Source: Lentzea waywayandensis
GTDB taxonomy: Bacteria; Actinomycetota; Actinomycetes; Mycobacteriales; Pseudonocardiaceae
Direction of reading: 5' to 3'
Assembly (NCBI RefSeq): GCF_900115955.1
Contig: NZ_FOYL01000001.1
Location: 620,001-684,000, forward strand
Length of the DNA: 64,000 nucleotides
Position numbers and translations under genes: made by a program. Under the pieces are notes generated by a model. The model had not been told where the DNA came from. It saw nothing but the letters and a program-made list of their open reading frames with translations, and made no database searches. This document shows, one piece after another, positions 40,804 through 48,652 of the stretch. Every line of letters starts with the position of its first letter. Position 1 is the stretch's first letter.

Positions 40804-42311
40804 CAGTAGGCCCCCTGGCCGCCGAAGACGGCGCGGAAGGTCTTCCACATGATCACGAGGTCGAGGGCGAGCGACCAGTCCTCGACGTAGCGCAGGTCGA
40901 GGCGGATCGACTCCTCCCACGAGAGATCGCTCCGTCCGCTCACCTGCCACAAGCCGGTCAGTCCGGGCTTCACCAGCAGACGGCGCCGCACGTCCGAGGA
41001 GTACTTCGCGGTCTCCTCCGGCAGCGGCGGGCGCGGACCGACGAGCGACATGCTGCCCGCGAGGACGTTGAACAGCTGCGGAAGCTCGTCGATCGAGTAG
41101 CGGCGCAGGAACGTGCCGACCTTGGTGATGCGCGGGTCCTTCTTCATCTTGAACAGCACGCCGTTGCCTTCGTCGACACTGGCGAGCCTGGCGCGCAACG
41201 CGTCGGCGTTGGTCACCATCGTGCGGAACTTGATGATCGTGAACGGCACGCCGGTCTTGCCGACCCGCTTCTGGCGGTAGAAGACGGGACCACGGCTGTC
41301 GATCATCACGAACGCGGCGACCGCGAACATGAGCGGCGCCAGCAGGAAGAGGAGGAGGAACGCTCCGACGCGGTCCACCACTTCCTTGACCAGACGGCGG
41401 AATCCGCTCAGTGCCGGTTCGCTCACGCGCAGCAGCGGCATGCCGAGCACGGCGCTCATGTGCAGTCGCGGGCCGGCGACCTCCATGAGTCCGGGCGACA
41501 CGACCATTTCGGCACCGGAGCCCTCGAGCGCCCACGCGAGCTGCTGGAGACGGCGAGGTGTCCAGTAGGCGTCGGGCGTGATGGCGACGATGCGGTATCC
41601 ACCACGGCGGACGTGCTCGGCGAGCTCGCGCAGCTGGCCGACGACGGGAACGCCGTCGACGTCGGTCCCGGAGCGGCCGCGGCCGTCGATCGTGCAGATC
41701 GCGTCCACGCGCCAGCCGAGGTGGGCGACTCGCTTGGTGCGGAGGATGAGGTCCTCGACGGTGTCGAGGTTGCCGGCGGCGAGGACCGACAGCAGGAAAC
41801 GTCCTTCACTGCGGCCGCGATGCAGCGGGCGGCGCAGGAGGTAACGCATGGGGAACGCGACCAGGGCGATCGCGGGGACTACGACGAAGATCCACAGGCG
41901 GGCGCCGGGGATGTCGACGGCGAGCGCTCCGAGGCCGAGCGCCACGACGGCGCCGAACAGACCCCGGCCGAGTCTTCGGAACTCCTCGGCACCCTGACCG
42001 AGAACGGTCGGCGTCCACACGCGGTTGATCGCGAGCGAACCGACGACGAGGACTACTGTGAGTACGTCCAGCAATGCAAGGGAAAGCGGGCCGAAAGCGG
42101 CGTGTCTGATGCTCATGACGGCACCGACGGCGACGACGACCAGGGCAACGGTCAACACGTCGGCGGTGATCACGGCATAGCGGTAGCGGCTTTCCCAGCG
42201 GGCAACGGGTGGGTGCGTCTGTCTGTGTTCCGACAGAGGATTGAGCGTGGAGCGCAACCCTTCGACGTCACGGGCAGCGACGTCACGGGCAGCACGGACC
42301 TGCTCACTCAT
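40803..42311 (-). CDS. WbaP-type undecaprenyl-phosphate sugar-1-phosphate transferase
   Basis: A 502-residue polyprenyl glycosylphosphotransferase that starts synthesis by moving a sugar-1-phosphate onto undecaprenyl phosphate. Four N-terminal membrane helices (residues ~45-165), a CoA-binding-like Rossmann region (FLLSVLAAGNLDTVEDLIL), then the C-terminal catalytic unit: VDRVGAFLLLFLLAPLMFAV, DSRGPVFYRQKRVGKTGVPF, IKFRTM, RRYSIDELPQLFNVLAGSMS, VGPRP and GLTGLWQVSGRSDLSWEE. First gene of the minus-strand operon that runs to 38768. Confidence 0.93.
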   Translation of the reverse strand: MSEQVRAARDVAARDVEGLRSTLNPLSEHRQTHPPVARWESRYRYAVITADVLTVALVVVAVGAVMSIRHAAFGPLSLALLDVLTVVLVVGSLAINRVWTPTVLGQGAEEFRRLGRGLFGAVVALGLGALAVDIPGARLWIFVVVPAIALVAFPMRYLLRRPLHRGRSEGRFLLSVLAAGNLDTVEDLILRTKRVAHLGWRVDAICTIDGRGRSGTDVDGVPVVGQLRELAEHVRRGGYRIVAITPDAYWTPRRLQQLAWALEGSGAEMVVSPGLMEVAGPRLHMSAVLGMPLLRVSEPALSGFRRLVKEVVDRVGAFLLLFLLAPLMFAVAAFVMIDSRGPVFYRQKRVGKTGVPFTIIKFRTMVTNADALRARLASVDEGNGVLFKMKKDPRITKVGTFLRRYSIDELPQLFNVLAGSMSLVGPRPPLPEETAKYSSDVRRRLLVKPGLTGLWQVSGRSDLSWEESIRLDLRYVEDWSLALDLVIMWKTFRAVFGGQGAY

Positions 42312-42687
42312 CGTTCTGATCTCCCCGGCTCAGCGGCGATTTTGGACGTGCACCGGCACAGGTCACCCCGAGGACCTTGAATCTTGTTCGGTTCCGCGAT
42401 CTTCGACACGCCACAATCTGGCTCGGCATCCGAAGCTCGCAACCGGTGATTCGCACGTACCGGGATCCGCGTTACAGACCCTGGAAAAAAGTTTCCCCGG
42501 TGACCGAATACCGGACGTGACGCACGTCTCATCGACTGGAAACCAAGGCGACGCAAGACGATTCCAGATGTCCACAAGGGACATATTGGTGCCCTATGTC
42601 GCGAGGTAATGGCTCAGAACAGGTCTTCAGGCCCTAGTCTGATCGACTGCCATTGTGCATGCACTTACCGCTGAACGGAGCAATGCG
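42312..42687. promoter_or_regulatory. 376-base upstream region of the polysaccharide initiation operon
   Basis: No ORF with a ribosome-binding site; composition is more AT-rich than coding sequence, with an A-run at 42484-42490. It must carry the promoter for the operon that starts at 42311. It contains the perfect 6-bp inverted repeat ATGTCC-ACAAG-GGACAT at 42568-42584, a possible operator. No recognisable riboswitch. Confidence 0.5.
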
Positions 42688-42903
42688 CTACGGCCGAACG
42701 GAAATGCGCACTTCATCACTCTCGACGACCACCACGTCACCGTGCCGCAACTGTGCGCCACGCCTCAGCTCCACAGCGCCGTTGACGTGGACTTCCCCGT
42801 CCTCGATGAGCTCCTTGGCGTGCGCGCCGTCCTCGGCCAGCTGCGCCAGCTTGAGGAACTGTCCTAGCCTGATCGGCTCTTCGGAGATCTCGACCGTCCG
42901 CAT
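42688..42903 (-). CDS. Small S4-domain RNA-binding protein
   Basis: 71 residues from ATG 42903. The S4 fold is complete: RLGQFLKLAQLAEDGAHAKELI, then IEDGEVHVNGAVELRRGAQL and VVVVESDEVRIS. This is the YaaA/RlbA-type stand-alone S4 group, found near recF or as single genes, which binds structured RNA such as the ribosome. In-frame ATGs at 42915 and 42912 are alternatives. Divergent from the DUF2306 membrane gene. Confidence 0.88.
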   Translation of the reverse strand: MRTVEISEEPIRLGQFLKLAQLAEDGAHAKELIEDGEVHVNGAVELRRGAQLRHGDVVVVESDEVRISVRP

Positions 42904-42994
42904 GAGTCTCATCATCCCAGTAGGGCGTTCCCCACTGCTCGGTCGGGGGCACACACCAGCGCGTTCGAGTGAAAGCGTTGACAGCCTTGAAGGT

Positions 42995-43687
42995 ATGAAA
43001 ACTTCTTGGGGGTACGCCGCCTGGTTGGCGGTATCGGGACTCGTCTGCGTCGCGATAACGATCTTCGCAGCGAGCGCGTACGTCGGTCTGGACATGAGCC
43101 AGGCCAGACCGCCGTTGCACGGGCCGGTCCACTACGGGCTTCTGGTCGCCCACATCTTCACCGGAACGGTCGCGGTCCTCGCGGGTGTCTCGCAGTTCTG
43201 GCCCCGCCTGCGCGGCCGGCATCCGCGGGTGCACCGGGCGATGGGGCGCGTCTACTTCGCGGCGGTCCTGCCGTCGTCGGTGCTCGGCGTCGTGTGCGCC
43301 CAGCTGTCGCTCGCCGGGCTGGCGTCGTCCGCGCCGCTGACGGTTCTGTCGGTGCTGTGGTTCGTGACCGCGCTCTACGGCCTGAAGACGGCACGGCGGC
43401 GCCAGTTCGGCGAGCACCGCATCTGGATGATCCGCGGTTTCGCACTCACTGGCGCCGCCGTGACGGGTCGCCTGTGGGGCCTGGCTCTCGGCTCCTTGAT
43501 GCCCGGCAGTGACGGCGCAGACGGGCTGCTCATCTTCGCCACCGCGAACTGGCTGTCGTTCGTGGTGAACCTGCTGGTGGCCGAGTGGTGGATCCAGTCG
43601 CGGGGTTACACCCGGACCTTGCCCTCCGTGGCGCTCAAGCCGAGCATTTCCAGCAGGTCAGCGCAGTCGAGCGCGTCCGTGGCGTGA
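42995..43687 (+). CDS. DUF2306-type membrane protein
   Basis: A 230-residue protein with about six membrane helices (AWLAVSGLVCVAITIFAASA; LLVAHIFTGTVAVLAGVSQF; MGRVYFAAVLPSSVLGVVCA; VLSVLWFVTALYGLKTA and two more). The pattern HIFTGTVAVLAG-x-x-QFWPRLRGRHPRVHR is the DUF2306 signature, with conserved His/Arg residues between helices. The function of the family is unknown. ATG 42995 has GAAGG upstream, and TTGACA at 42978-42983 may be part of the promoter. The 3' 82 bases overlap the convergent small gene. Confidence 0.85.
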   Translation: MKTSWGYAAWLAVSGLVCVAITIFAASAYVGLDMSQARPPLHGPVHYGLLVAHIFTGTVAVLAGVSQFWPRLRGRHPRVHRAMGRVYFAAVLPSSVLGVVCAQLSLAGLASSAPLTVLSVLWFVTALYGLKTARRRQFGEHRIWMIRGFALTGAAVTGRLWGLALGSLMPGSDGADGLLIFATANWLSFVVNLLVAEWWIQSRGYTRTLPSVALKPSISSRSAQSSASVA

Positions 43688-43806
43688 CAGGCCACGGTGC
43701 GTGCCGCCTTGCTGTTCTGAATCGTGCTGTGCTCCTTTTCCAGAGCCTTGGCCTCGGCAAAGGTGCCGGTTTCGGGCTCGGCGATCGCGGGACGCGCCCA
43801 AGTCAT
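43606..43806 (-). CDS. Conserved small actinobacterial protein
   Basis: 66 residues from ATG 43806 (MTWARPAIAEPETGTFAEAK, then ALEKEHSTIQNSKAARTVA). Polar and helical, no membrane segment. The opening MTWARPAIAEPET looks familiar from small actinobacterial hypothetical proteins, but I cannot name a family. It overlaps the 3' end of the DUF2306 gene by 82 bases on the opposite strand; its codon phase is as GC3-biased as its neighbour's, so either could be real. An upstream extension to 43866 is possible. Confidence 0.55.
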   Translation of the reverse strand: MTWARPAIAEPETGTFAEAKALEKEHSTIQNSKAARTVACHATDALDCADLLEMLGLSATEGKVRV

Positions 43807-43966
43807 CTCGTGCCTGCTTCCGCATCGGGGGATGTGGTCATCATGGCAACTGGGTGACGGAAACACCAGAACCGGTGCTTACCGTAATCGATCACCCACG
43901 CTGCGTGTAAACCGAGGCAGCGTTTTCCCGGAACCGTCCCCACGTCATTCCTGCCAGATTCTGGCT

Positions 43967-44383
43967 TTACCTGCCGTACCTGAGCACGGACTCCACTTCG
44001 GTCACAAATGCGACCAGCCGTTCGTCGTCCACATCGTCCGGCGTGGGACCGTCCACCGCAAGTCGTTGCAGCGCAACGGAAGTGGTGGCGCTCTCCCGCG
44101 CCAGGCGACGGAACCCGAACGTCGCCTCGTACAGCGACATCGCGGTGCCCAAAGCGGCGAGAACCGTTGCCACGAAACCCCACATGGCCCGCCGCGGCCC
44201 GTCCGCCATCCCCACGGCCGCGGCGGCAGCGGCGGCGATGAAGAAGGCGGCCGCGAGCGCGACCGTCCACGTGCGAGCACGGGAATAGCGCTTGCGGGCG
44301 CGTTCGAAGTGGTCGAGCCGGTCCTGGAAGCGGTGGCGCAGATAGGCTTCCACGAACTGGGCCTGGCGCTGCTTGTCGCTCAT
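43967..44383 (-). CDS. Stand-alone SLATT-domain two-TM effector
   Basis: 138 residues: helical N-terminus (QAQFVEAYLRHRFQDRLDHF), basic segment RARKRYSRARTW, membrane helices at ~39-59 (VALAAAFFIAAAAAAAVGM) and ~66-86, and a soluble helical C-terminus containing FGFRRLARESATTSVALQRL. The layout fits SLATT. Its ATG overlaps the stop of the SLOG-SLATT gene (ATGA), so the two are made together and could assemble in one membrane complex. Confidence 0.78.
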   Translation of the reverse strand: MSDKQRQAQFVEAYLRHRFQDRLDHFERARKRYSRARTWTVALAAAFFIAAAAAAAVGMADGPRRAMWGFVATVLAALGTAMSLYEATFGFRRLARESATTSVALQRLAVDGPTPDDVDDERLVAFVTEVESVLRYGR

Positions 44384-45594
44384 GTCCGTACCACCTCGTG
44401 CTTGCGGTTGCTGACCGCGGCTTCCAGATCCGCCACCTTGTCCAGGCGCTCTTCCTCCGTGGCGGGCGCGACGGAGGCGAGGTGCGCGAAGTACAGCGCC
44501 CGCAGGCGTTCCGCGCGCGACCGGGCGGTGAGGTACTTGTCGAGCGACTCCCGCTTGCGCGCCACGATCGTGATGGCCGCGGCGAACGCGCCACCCGCCA
44601 CGACGAGCACTCCCGGCCACGGAGTGTCCTTGAGCCACGTCTGCAGCGCCGCGAACACCGTCGTCGTGAGGCCGCCCGCGATCGCGAGCACGGCCATCAG
44701 CCGGTAGCGGTTCTGCTCGACCTCCGCCTCGGAGTCGAGCTCCTGGAACGCCGGCGCGACTACCTGGTTCGCGTCGTGGATGGCGTCGGCGAGCGTCGGG
44801 TACGCCACGACGAAACCGGGGTCGACGAGCGGGCGCGGTTCCGGCGCCCGGTACCGGACCTTGGGCAGGATCCTCGGCGGCTTGACGGGCTTCTCCTTGC
44901 CCAGCAACCGCTCCAGCGCGGTGACGGCCTTACCGGCGCCCTCGTCGACGTGGATGATGAAGATCTTGCCGCTGCGCACGAGCACCGCGAGGTCGCCCTT
45001 GAGGTCGCCCGTCGCGATGCGGTCCGCGAGACCACCGGTGCCGGCGAGCACCAGCAGCGGGTTGTCACCGCTGAGGTGGTCGATCACTTCCTGCTCGTTC
45101 TCGCCTCCGACGACGAGAGCGACGACGGGCTTCTTGTTGCGCACCGCGTCGATCGTGCGGAACAGCACCGGCGTCGAGTCCGTCCACTCCGAACCGGGCA
45201 CGATGACGGCGATGCTGTGGTTGGGTTCCAGCGCGACCTGACCGTTGGTGGAGGTCTCGGTGAGGTCGTGCACCTTGCTGCTCGGCGCGACACCGATCAC
45301 GACGGGCCAGCGCTGCTCGCACGCCTGCAAAGCCATGCCCAGCAAGTGGACAACGCCTCGGTCGGTGCCTTCGGTGACGAACACGGCGCCGTTGCGCGCC
45401 GCCGTCACGACCACGGATCTGAGCACCGGCAACAACTTCGCGGCGAGATCCGTCTCGATGTCTTCTGTGGAGCCGAAGACCGAGATCACCGTGCGCCCTC
45501 GGGGCAGTCCGAGGGCCTTCGGTTTGATGTCGGCGTCCGGCTGGGACAGCCGTTTGACTGTCGGGCCACCTGCTGTGGGCATGCCGCGCACCAT
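44380..45594 (-). CDS. TRPM-type SLOG sensor fused to SLATT membrane domain
   Basis: 404 residues. Residues ~35-215 form a Rossmann-like SLOG (LSDAT/TRPM-type) domain: TVISVFGSTEDIETDLAAKL, then NGAVFVTEGTDRGVVHLLGM with the G-T-D-x-G-V nucleotide-binding loop, VVIGVAP, and LVLAGTGGLADRIA as the distal phosphate/ligand loop. A linker follows, then two membrane helices (~299-320 and ~326-345) and a helical tail RARSRAERLRALYFAHLASV as in SLATT. The SLOG domain should bind a nucleotide-derived signal and gate the membrane part. No cyclase or other synthase is next to it. Confidence 0.8.
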   Translation of the reverse strand: MVRGMPTAGGPTVKRLSQPDADIKPKALGLPRGRTVISVFGSTEDIETDLAAKLLPVLRSVVVTAARNGAVFVTEGTDRGVVHLLGMALQACEQRWPVVIGVAPSSKVHDLTETSTNGQVALEPNHSIAVIVPGSEWTDSTPVLFRTIDAVRNKKPVVALVVGGENEQEVIDHLSGDNPLLVLAGTGGLADRIATGDLKGDLAVLVRSGKIFIIHVDEGAGKAVTALERLLGKEKPVKPPRILPKVRYRAPEPRPLVDPGFVVAYPTLADAIHDANQVVAPAFQELDSEAEVEQNRYRLMAVLAIAGGLTTTVFAALQTWLKDTPWPGVLVVAGGAFAAAITIVARKRESLDKYLTARSRAERLRALYFAHLASVAPATEEERLDKVADLEAAVSNRKHEVVRT

Positions 45595-45636
45595 AACGCC
45601 GTGATCGAGCAGGGGCCAGGGCCGTTCAGACCCGTC

Positions 45637-46332
45637 TCAGGTGGCCCACACGCTCCTGGCCAGCCGCGACAGGTCGCTCAGGTCGTCGATCACGATCTGG
45701 GCTCCAGCTTGGTGGAGATCCTGTCTCGAACTGCGCCCGGTGGCCACGGCGACGAGCCGCACACCGGCTTTGGTCGCCGCGTAGACGTCGTGCGGGGTGT
45801 CGCCGATGAGCACGACCTCGTCATGTGTGAACGGCCGGATGTGTTGTGCGCGTTCACGGGCGAACGTCACGAGCTCGGCCCGGTCGGCGTGGTCGTCGCC
45901 GAACGCGCTCACGTCCCAGTCGACGAGGTGCGCCAGCCCGAACTCCTCCAGCTTGATGAGCGCCACACTCCGGAGGTTCGCGGTCAGCACGCCCTGGTGC
46001 ACGCGCGGGTCGTCCGCGAAGTGTTCCAGCGCCTGGAGCGCGCCGGGCAGCACCTCGCCGTGGCCGGGCAGCTCGGCCCGGCGTGCCTCGAAGGAGTTCG
46101 CCAGCGCGTTCGCCAGCAGCTGCGACGCCTCCTCCGTGTGCTCGATGCCGTGTTGCCGCAGGGTCTCGGAGATGATGTCCAGCTCGGTGCGCCCGCCGAG
46201 GTCGACGGGGCCCGCCAGGTCCCTGCCGAACGCCGTCTGGAACGCCTCGCGGTACATCAGTCCGCCGAAGCCGCGCGCGGTGATCAGCGTGTTGTCGATG
46301 TCCCACAGCACCAGCAGTTCGGGCCCAGTCAC
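45637..46332 (-). CDS. HAD-superfamily hydrolase (phosphoglycolate-phosphatase-like)
   Basis: About 231 residues from GTG 46332, preceded by AGGGGGTGCTCGGA; a GTG at 46341 is also in frame. Motif I is LLVLWDIDNTL (nucleophile Asp), motif II the VLTANLRSVA region, and motif III/IV VVLIGDTPHDVYAATKAG with the Mg-binding Asp. A helical cap lies at residues ~15-90. It is a soluble phosphatase of unknown substrate. It lies 42 bases upstream of the SLOG-SLATT gene on the same strand and could be part of that operon. Confidence 0.88.
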   Translation of the reverse strand: MTGPELLVLWDIDNTLITARGFGGLMYREAFQTAFGRDLAGPVDLGGRTELDIISETLRQHGIEHTEEASQLLANALANSFEARRAELPGHGEVLPGALQALEHFADDPRVHQGVLTANLRSVALIKLEEFGLAHLVDWDVSAFGDDHADRAELVTFARERAQHIRPFTHDEVVLIGDTPHDVYAATKAGVRLVAVATGRSSRQDLHQAGAQIVIDDLSDLSRLARSVWAT

Positions 46333-46353
46333 TCCGAGCACCCCCTCACCCCG

Positions 46354-46359
46354 TAAAAT
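46354..46359 (+). promoter_or_regulatory. -10 element of a leaderless promoter
   Basis: TAAAAT lies 8 bases before the SDR ATG at 46368, so transcription should begin at or next to the start codon. The whole gap to the divergent HAD gene is under 40 bases, and no ribosome-binding site is present. Confidence 0.6.
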
Positions 46360-46367
46360 GCCTGCTC

Positions 46368-47753
46368 ATGACCTCGATCGACCCCGCAGAGCTGGAAGTC
46401 TGCCTGCGCGTGCTTGCCCAGGTCGAGGACCTGCCGGCGGAACACGACGACGCCGTGCGCGTCCGCCGGGCCACCGCGAAGATCTTCAAGGCCGCGAAGA
46501 AGTTCCGCAAAACCGAGCGCAAGGCGGCCATCACGGCCAACGACCGCGCCGTGACCGCGCTGACGGCCACCGGGTCGCCGGACCGCATCGACGACGAGAC
46601 GCAGGGCCTCCCCCTCGTGTCGAACGCTCAGGGCGCCACGGCGGGCACGTTGCTGCGCGCGCGGTCCTGCTACACGTGCCGCAAGAGGTTCGTCGAGGTG
46701 GACGCCTTCTACCACAACCTCTGCCCGGAGTGCGCCGCGTTCAACCACGGCAAGCGCGACGCCCGCACGGACCTGACCGGCCGCAACGCGCTGCTGACCG
46801 GTGGGCGCGCGAAGATCGGCATGTACATCGCGCTGCGCCTGCTGCGTGACGGCGCGCACACCACGATCACCACCCGGTTCCCCAAGGACGCCGCCCGCCG
46901 GTTCGCCTCGATGCCGGACTCCGCCGAGTGGATCGACCGGCTCAAGATCGTCGGCATCGACCTGCGCGACCCGTCCCAGGTGCTGGCCCTGGCCGACGAG
47001 GTGGCGACGCGCGGACCGCTCGACGTGCTGATCAACAACGCCGCGCAGACCGTCCGCCGCTCGGCCAACGCCTACACGCCGCTCGCTCAGGCCGAGCACG
47101 AGGAGCTGACGGGTGACGCGCGTCGCCCCGAGCTGATCTCGTTCGGCGGGCACGGCCAGCTGGCGTTGCCCGGCACCGCCGTGCCCGAGGCGCACTCGGT
47201 GACGACGCTGGCGTTGATGGCGGGCTCGAAGGACATCGACGCGGGCGGCCTCGTGCCGGACACCGCGCCGGTCAACTCGTGGATCCAGAACGTCGACGAG
47301 GTCGACCCGGTGGAGCTGCTGGAAGTGCAGCTGTGCAACTCGACGGCGCCGTTCCTGCTGATCTCGCGGCTGCGGTCGTCGATGGCGAAGTCCTCGTACC
47401 GCCGCAAGTACGTGGTGAACGTGTCGGCGATGGAGGGCCAGTTCTCCCGCGCCTACAAGGGTTCCGGCCACCCGCACACGAACATGGCGAAGGCCGCGCT
47501 GAACATGTTGACGCGCACCAGCGCCGAGGAGATGCTGCAGGCCGACGGCATCCTGATGACCGCCGTCGACACGGGCTGGATCACCGACGAGCGCCCGCAC
47601 CCGATGAAGATGCGGCTCGCCGAGGAGGGCTTCCACGCCCCGCTGGACCTGGTCGACGGCGCGGCACGGGTGTACGACCCGATCGTGCGCGGTGAGGCGG
47701 GCGAGGACCTGTACGGCTGCTTCCTGAAGGACTACGCGCCTTCGCCTTGGTGA
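46368..47753 (+). CDS. Short-chain dehydrogenase with N-terminal helical and Zn-ribbon-like region
   Basis: 461 residues, nearly twice the size of a classical SDR. Residues 1-95 are charged and helical (KIFKAAKKFRKTERKAAITA). A CYTCRKRF ... LCPECAAF pair of CxxC motifs (residues ~101-125) should bind Zn. The SDR core starts near NALLTGGRAKIGMYIALRLL; INNAAQTVRRS is the NNAG-type motif and YKGSGHPHTNMAKAALNM appears in place of the usual YxxxK, with a Tyr-Lys pair displaced. The substrate is unknown. Ends inside a terminator stem. Confidence 0.85.
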   Translation: MTSIDPAELEVCLRVLAQVEDLPAEHDDAVRVRRATAKIFKAAKKFRKTERKAAITANDRAVTALTATGSPDRIDDETQGLPLVSNAQGATAGTLLRARSCYTCRKRFVEVDAFYHNLCPECAAFNHGKRDARTDLTGRNALLTGGRAKIGMYIALRLLRDGAHTTITTRFPKDAARRFASMPDSAEWIDRLKIVGIDLRDPSQVLALADEVATRGPLDVLINNAAQTVRRSANAYTPLAQAEHEELTGDARRPELISFGGHGQLALPGTAVPEAHSVTTLALMAGSKDIDAGGLVPDTAPVNSWIQNVDEVDPVELLEVQLCNSTAPFLLISRLRSSMAKSSYRRKYVVNVSAMEGQFSRAYKGSGHPHTNMAKAALNMLTRTSAEEMLQADGILMTAVDTGWITDERPHPMKMRLAEEGFHAPLDLVDGAARVYDPIVRGEAGEDLYGCFLKDYAPSPW

Positions 47754-47805
47754 GGTTGTCGGCTCGCGAGCGCTTTTCTCGCCTGCCGACAACCTCACCA
47801 AGGCG
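47743..47805. terminator. Perfect 21-bp hairpin terminator with nested stem
   Basis: Arms at 47743-47763 and 47785-47805 are perfectly complementary (21 bp). The 21-base loop holds a further GCGAG/CTCGC stem. The stop codon of the SDR gene (47751-47753) lies in the left arm. Confidence 0.88.
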
Positions 47806-47903
47806 ACACCACACCTCGGCTTCTGGAAATGTCACAGATACACGTGTCCGAGGTACCCGTCGGACGCGCCCGAACGAGCCCTTTCGTCAGGTCAGAGGGT
47901 TAT

Positions 47904-47919
47904 TTGAACACCTGTTCGA
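47904..47919. promoter_or_regulatory. LexA-type SOS box before ku
   Basis: TTGAAC-ACCT-GTTCGA, 11 of 12 matches to TCGAAC-N4-GTTCGA. It ends 13 bases before the ATG of the Ku gene, so LexA binding would overlap the promoter. This points to DNA-damage induction of ku. Confidence 0.72.
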
Positions 47920-47932
47920 GTACTCATTTGTC

Positions 47933-48595
47933 ATGAGGACTGTGTGGCGGGGAGCACTTCGGTTCGGGATGTCGACGATGACGGTGCGGCTGGTGTCGGC
48001 CGCCACCGAACATCGCAGCAAGGTGCACCTGGTGCACCGCGAGGACAGCGGGCGCGTGCGTCACCAACAGGTGTGCGGCGAGTGCTCGCTGCGGCTCACG
48101 CCGGAGGACATCGGGCGGGGCTACGAGCTCGACGACGGCCGCATCGTGCAGATCGACCCCGGCGACCTGCCGGCGCCGGAGGACGGCGTGATCGACGTGC
48201 AGCAGTTCGCGCCGCAGGTCGACCTGGACCCGGTCGCGTTGCACCGCAGCTACTACGTCGAGCCGGACGACCTGGCGGTGCGGTCCTACGTGCTGCTGCG
48301 GGAGACGCTGGAGCGCACCAAGGCCGCGGCGATCGTGAAGTTCGCGTTGCGGGGCAAGGAAACGCTCGCGGCTCTGCGTCCGCAGCAGGGCGTTCTGGTG
48401 CTGCACACGCTGTTGTGGCCGGACGAGGTGCGGGAGCCGCACTTCGCGTTCCTGCACCGGGACACCGAGGTGCGGACCGGCGAACTGGCCGCCGCGGCGG
48501 CGCTGGTGCGGGCGCAGACGCGTCCGTTCCGGCCGCACGACTACCCGAACACGCACCACGAGGCCCTGCTTCACCTGGTGGAGGCGAACGTCTAG
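47933..48595 (+). CDS. Ku-domain DNA end-binding protein, short form
   Basis: 220 residues (bacterial Ku proteins usually have 250-300). Begins MRTVWRGALRFGMSTMTVRL, as in Ku, which starts with a W.G.I.FG..-type strand. QVCGECSLRLTPEDIGRGYE and QQFAPQVDLDPVALHRSYYV follow, then LRETLERTKAAAIVKFALRG. The basic C-terminal tail used for DNA and LigD interaction is absent; the protein ends HLVEANV. ATG 47933. No ligD is adjacent. It should be a homodimer that binds double-strand ends in NHEJ. Confidence 0.9.
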   Translation: MRTVWRGALRFGMSTMTVRLVSAATEHRSKVHLVHREDSGRVRHQQVCGECSLRLTPEDIGRGYELDDGRIVQIDPGDLPAPEDGVIDVQQFAPQVDLDPVALHRSYYVEPDDLAVRSYVLLRETLERTKAAAIVKFALRGKETLAALRPQQGVLVLHTLLWPDEVREPHFAFLHRDTEVRTGELAAAAALVRAQTRPFRPHDYPNTHHEALLHLVEANV

Positions 48596-48615
48596 GGCCT
48601 CCTGATGGTGCGGGT

Positions 48616-48652
48616 GCGCGACCCGCGTCTCGGGGATGAACGCGGGTCGCGC
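48616..48652. terminator. Hairpin terminator after ku
   Basis: Perfect 13-bp inverted repeat GCGCGACCCGCGT / ACGCGGGTCGCGC with an 11-base loop, 20 bases after the Ku stop. Confidence 0.75.

Noticed and set aside
6230..42311. Spore or glycopeptide biosynthesis cluster
   Set aside because: No polyketide, peptide-synthetase or teichoic-acid backbone polymerase genes; the set fits Wzx/Wzy-type polysaccharide assembly.
42363..42584. 73-codon minus-strand ORF in the polysaccharide promoter region
   Set aside because: No ribosome-binding site, no codon bias, and it overlaps an operator-like palindrome.
43899..43924. ACGCTGC/GCAGCGT hairpin followed by TTTT
   Set aside because: Only 7 bp and 200 bases after the nearest plus-strand gene; too weak to call a terminator.
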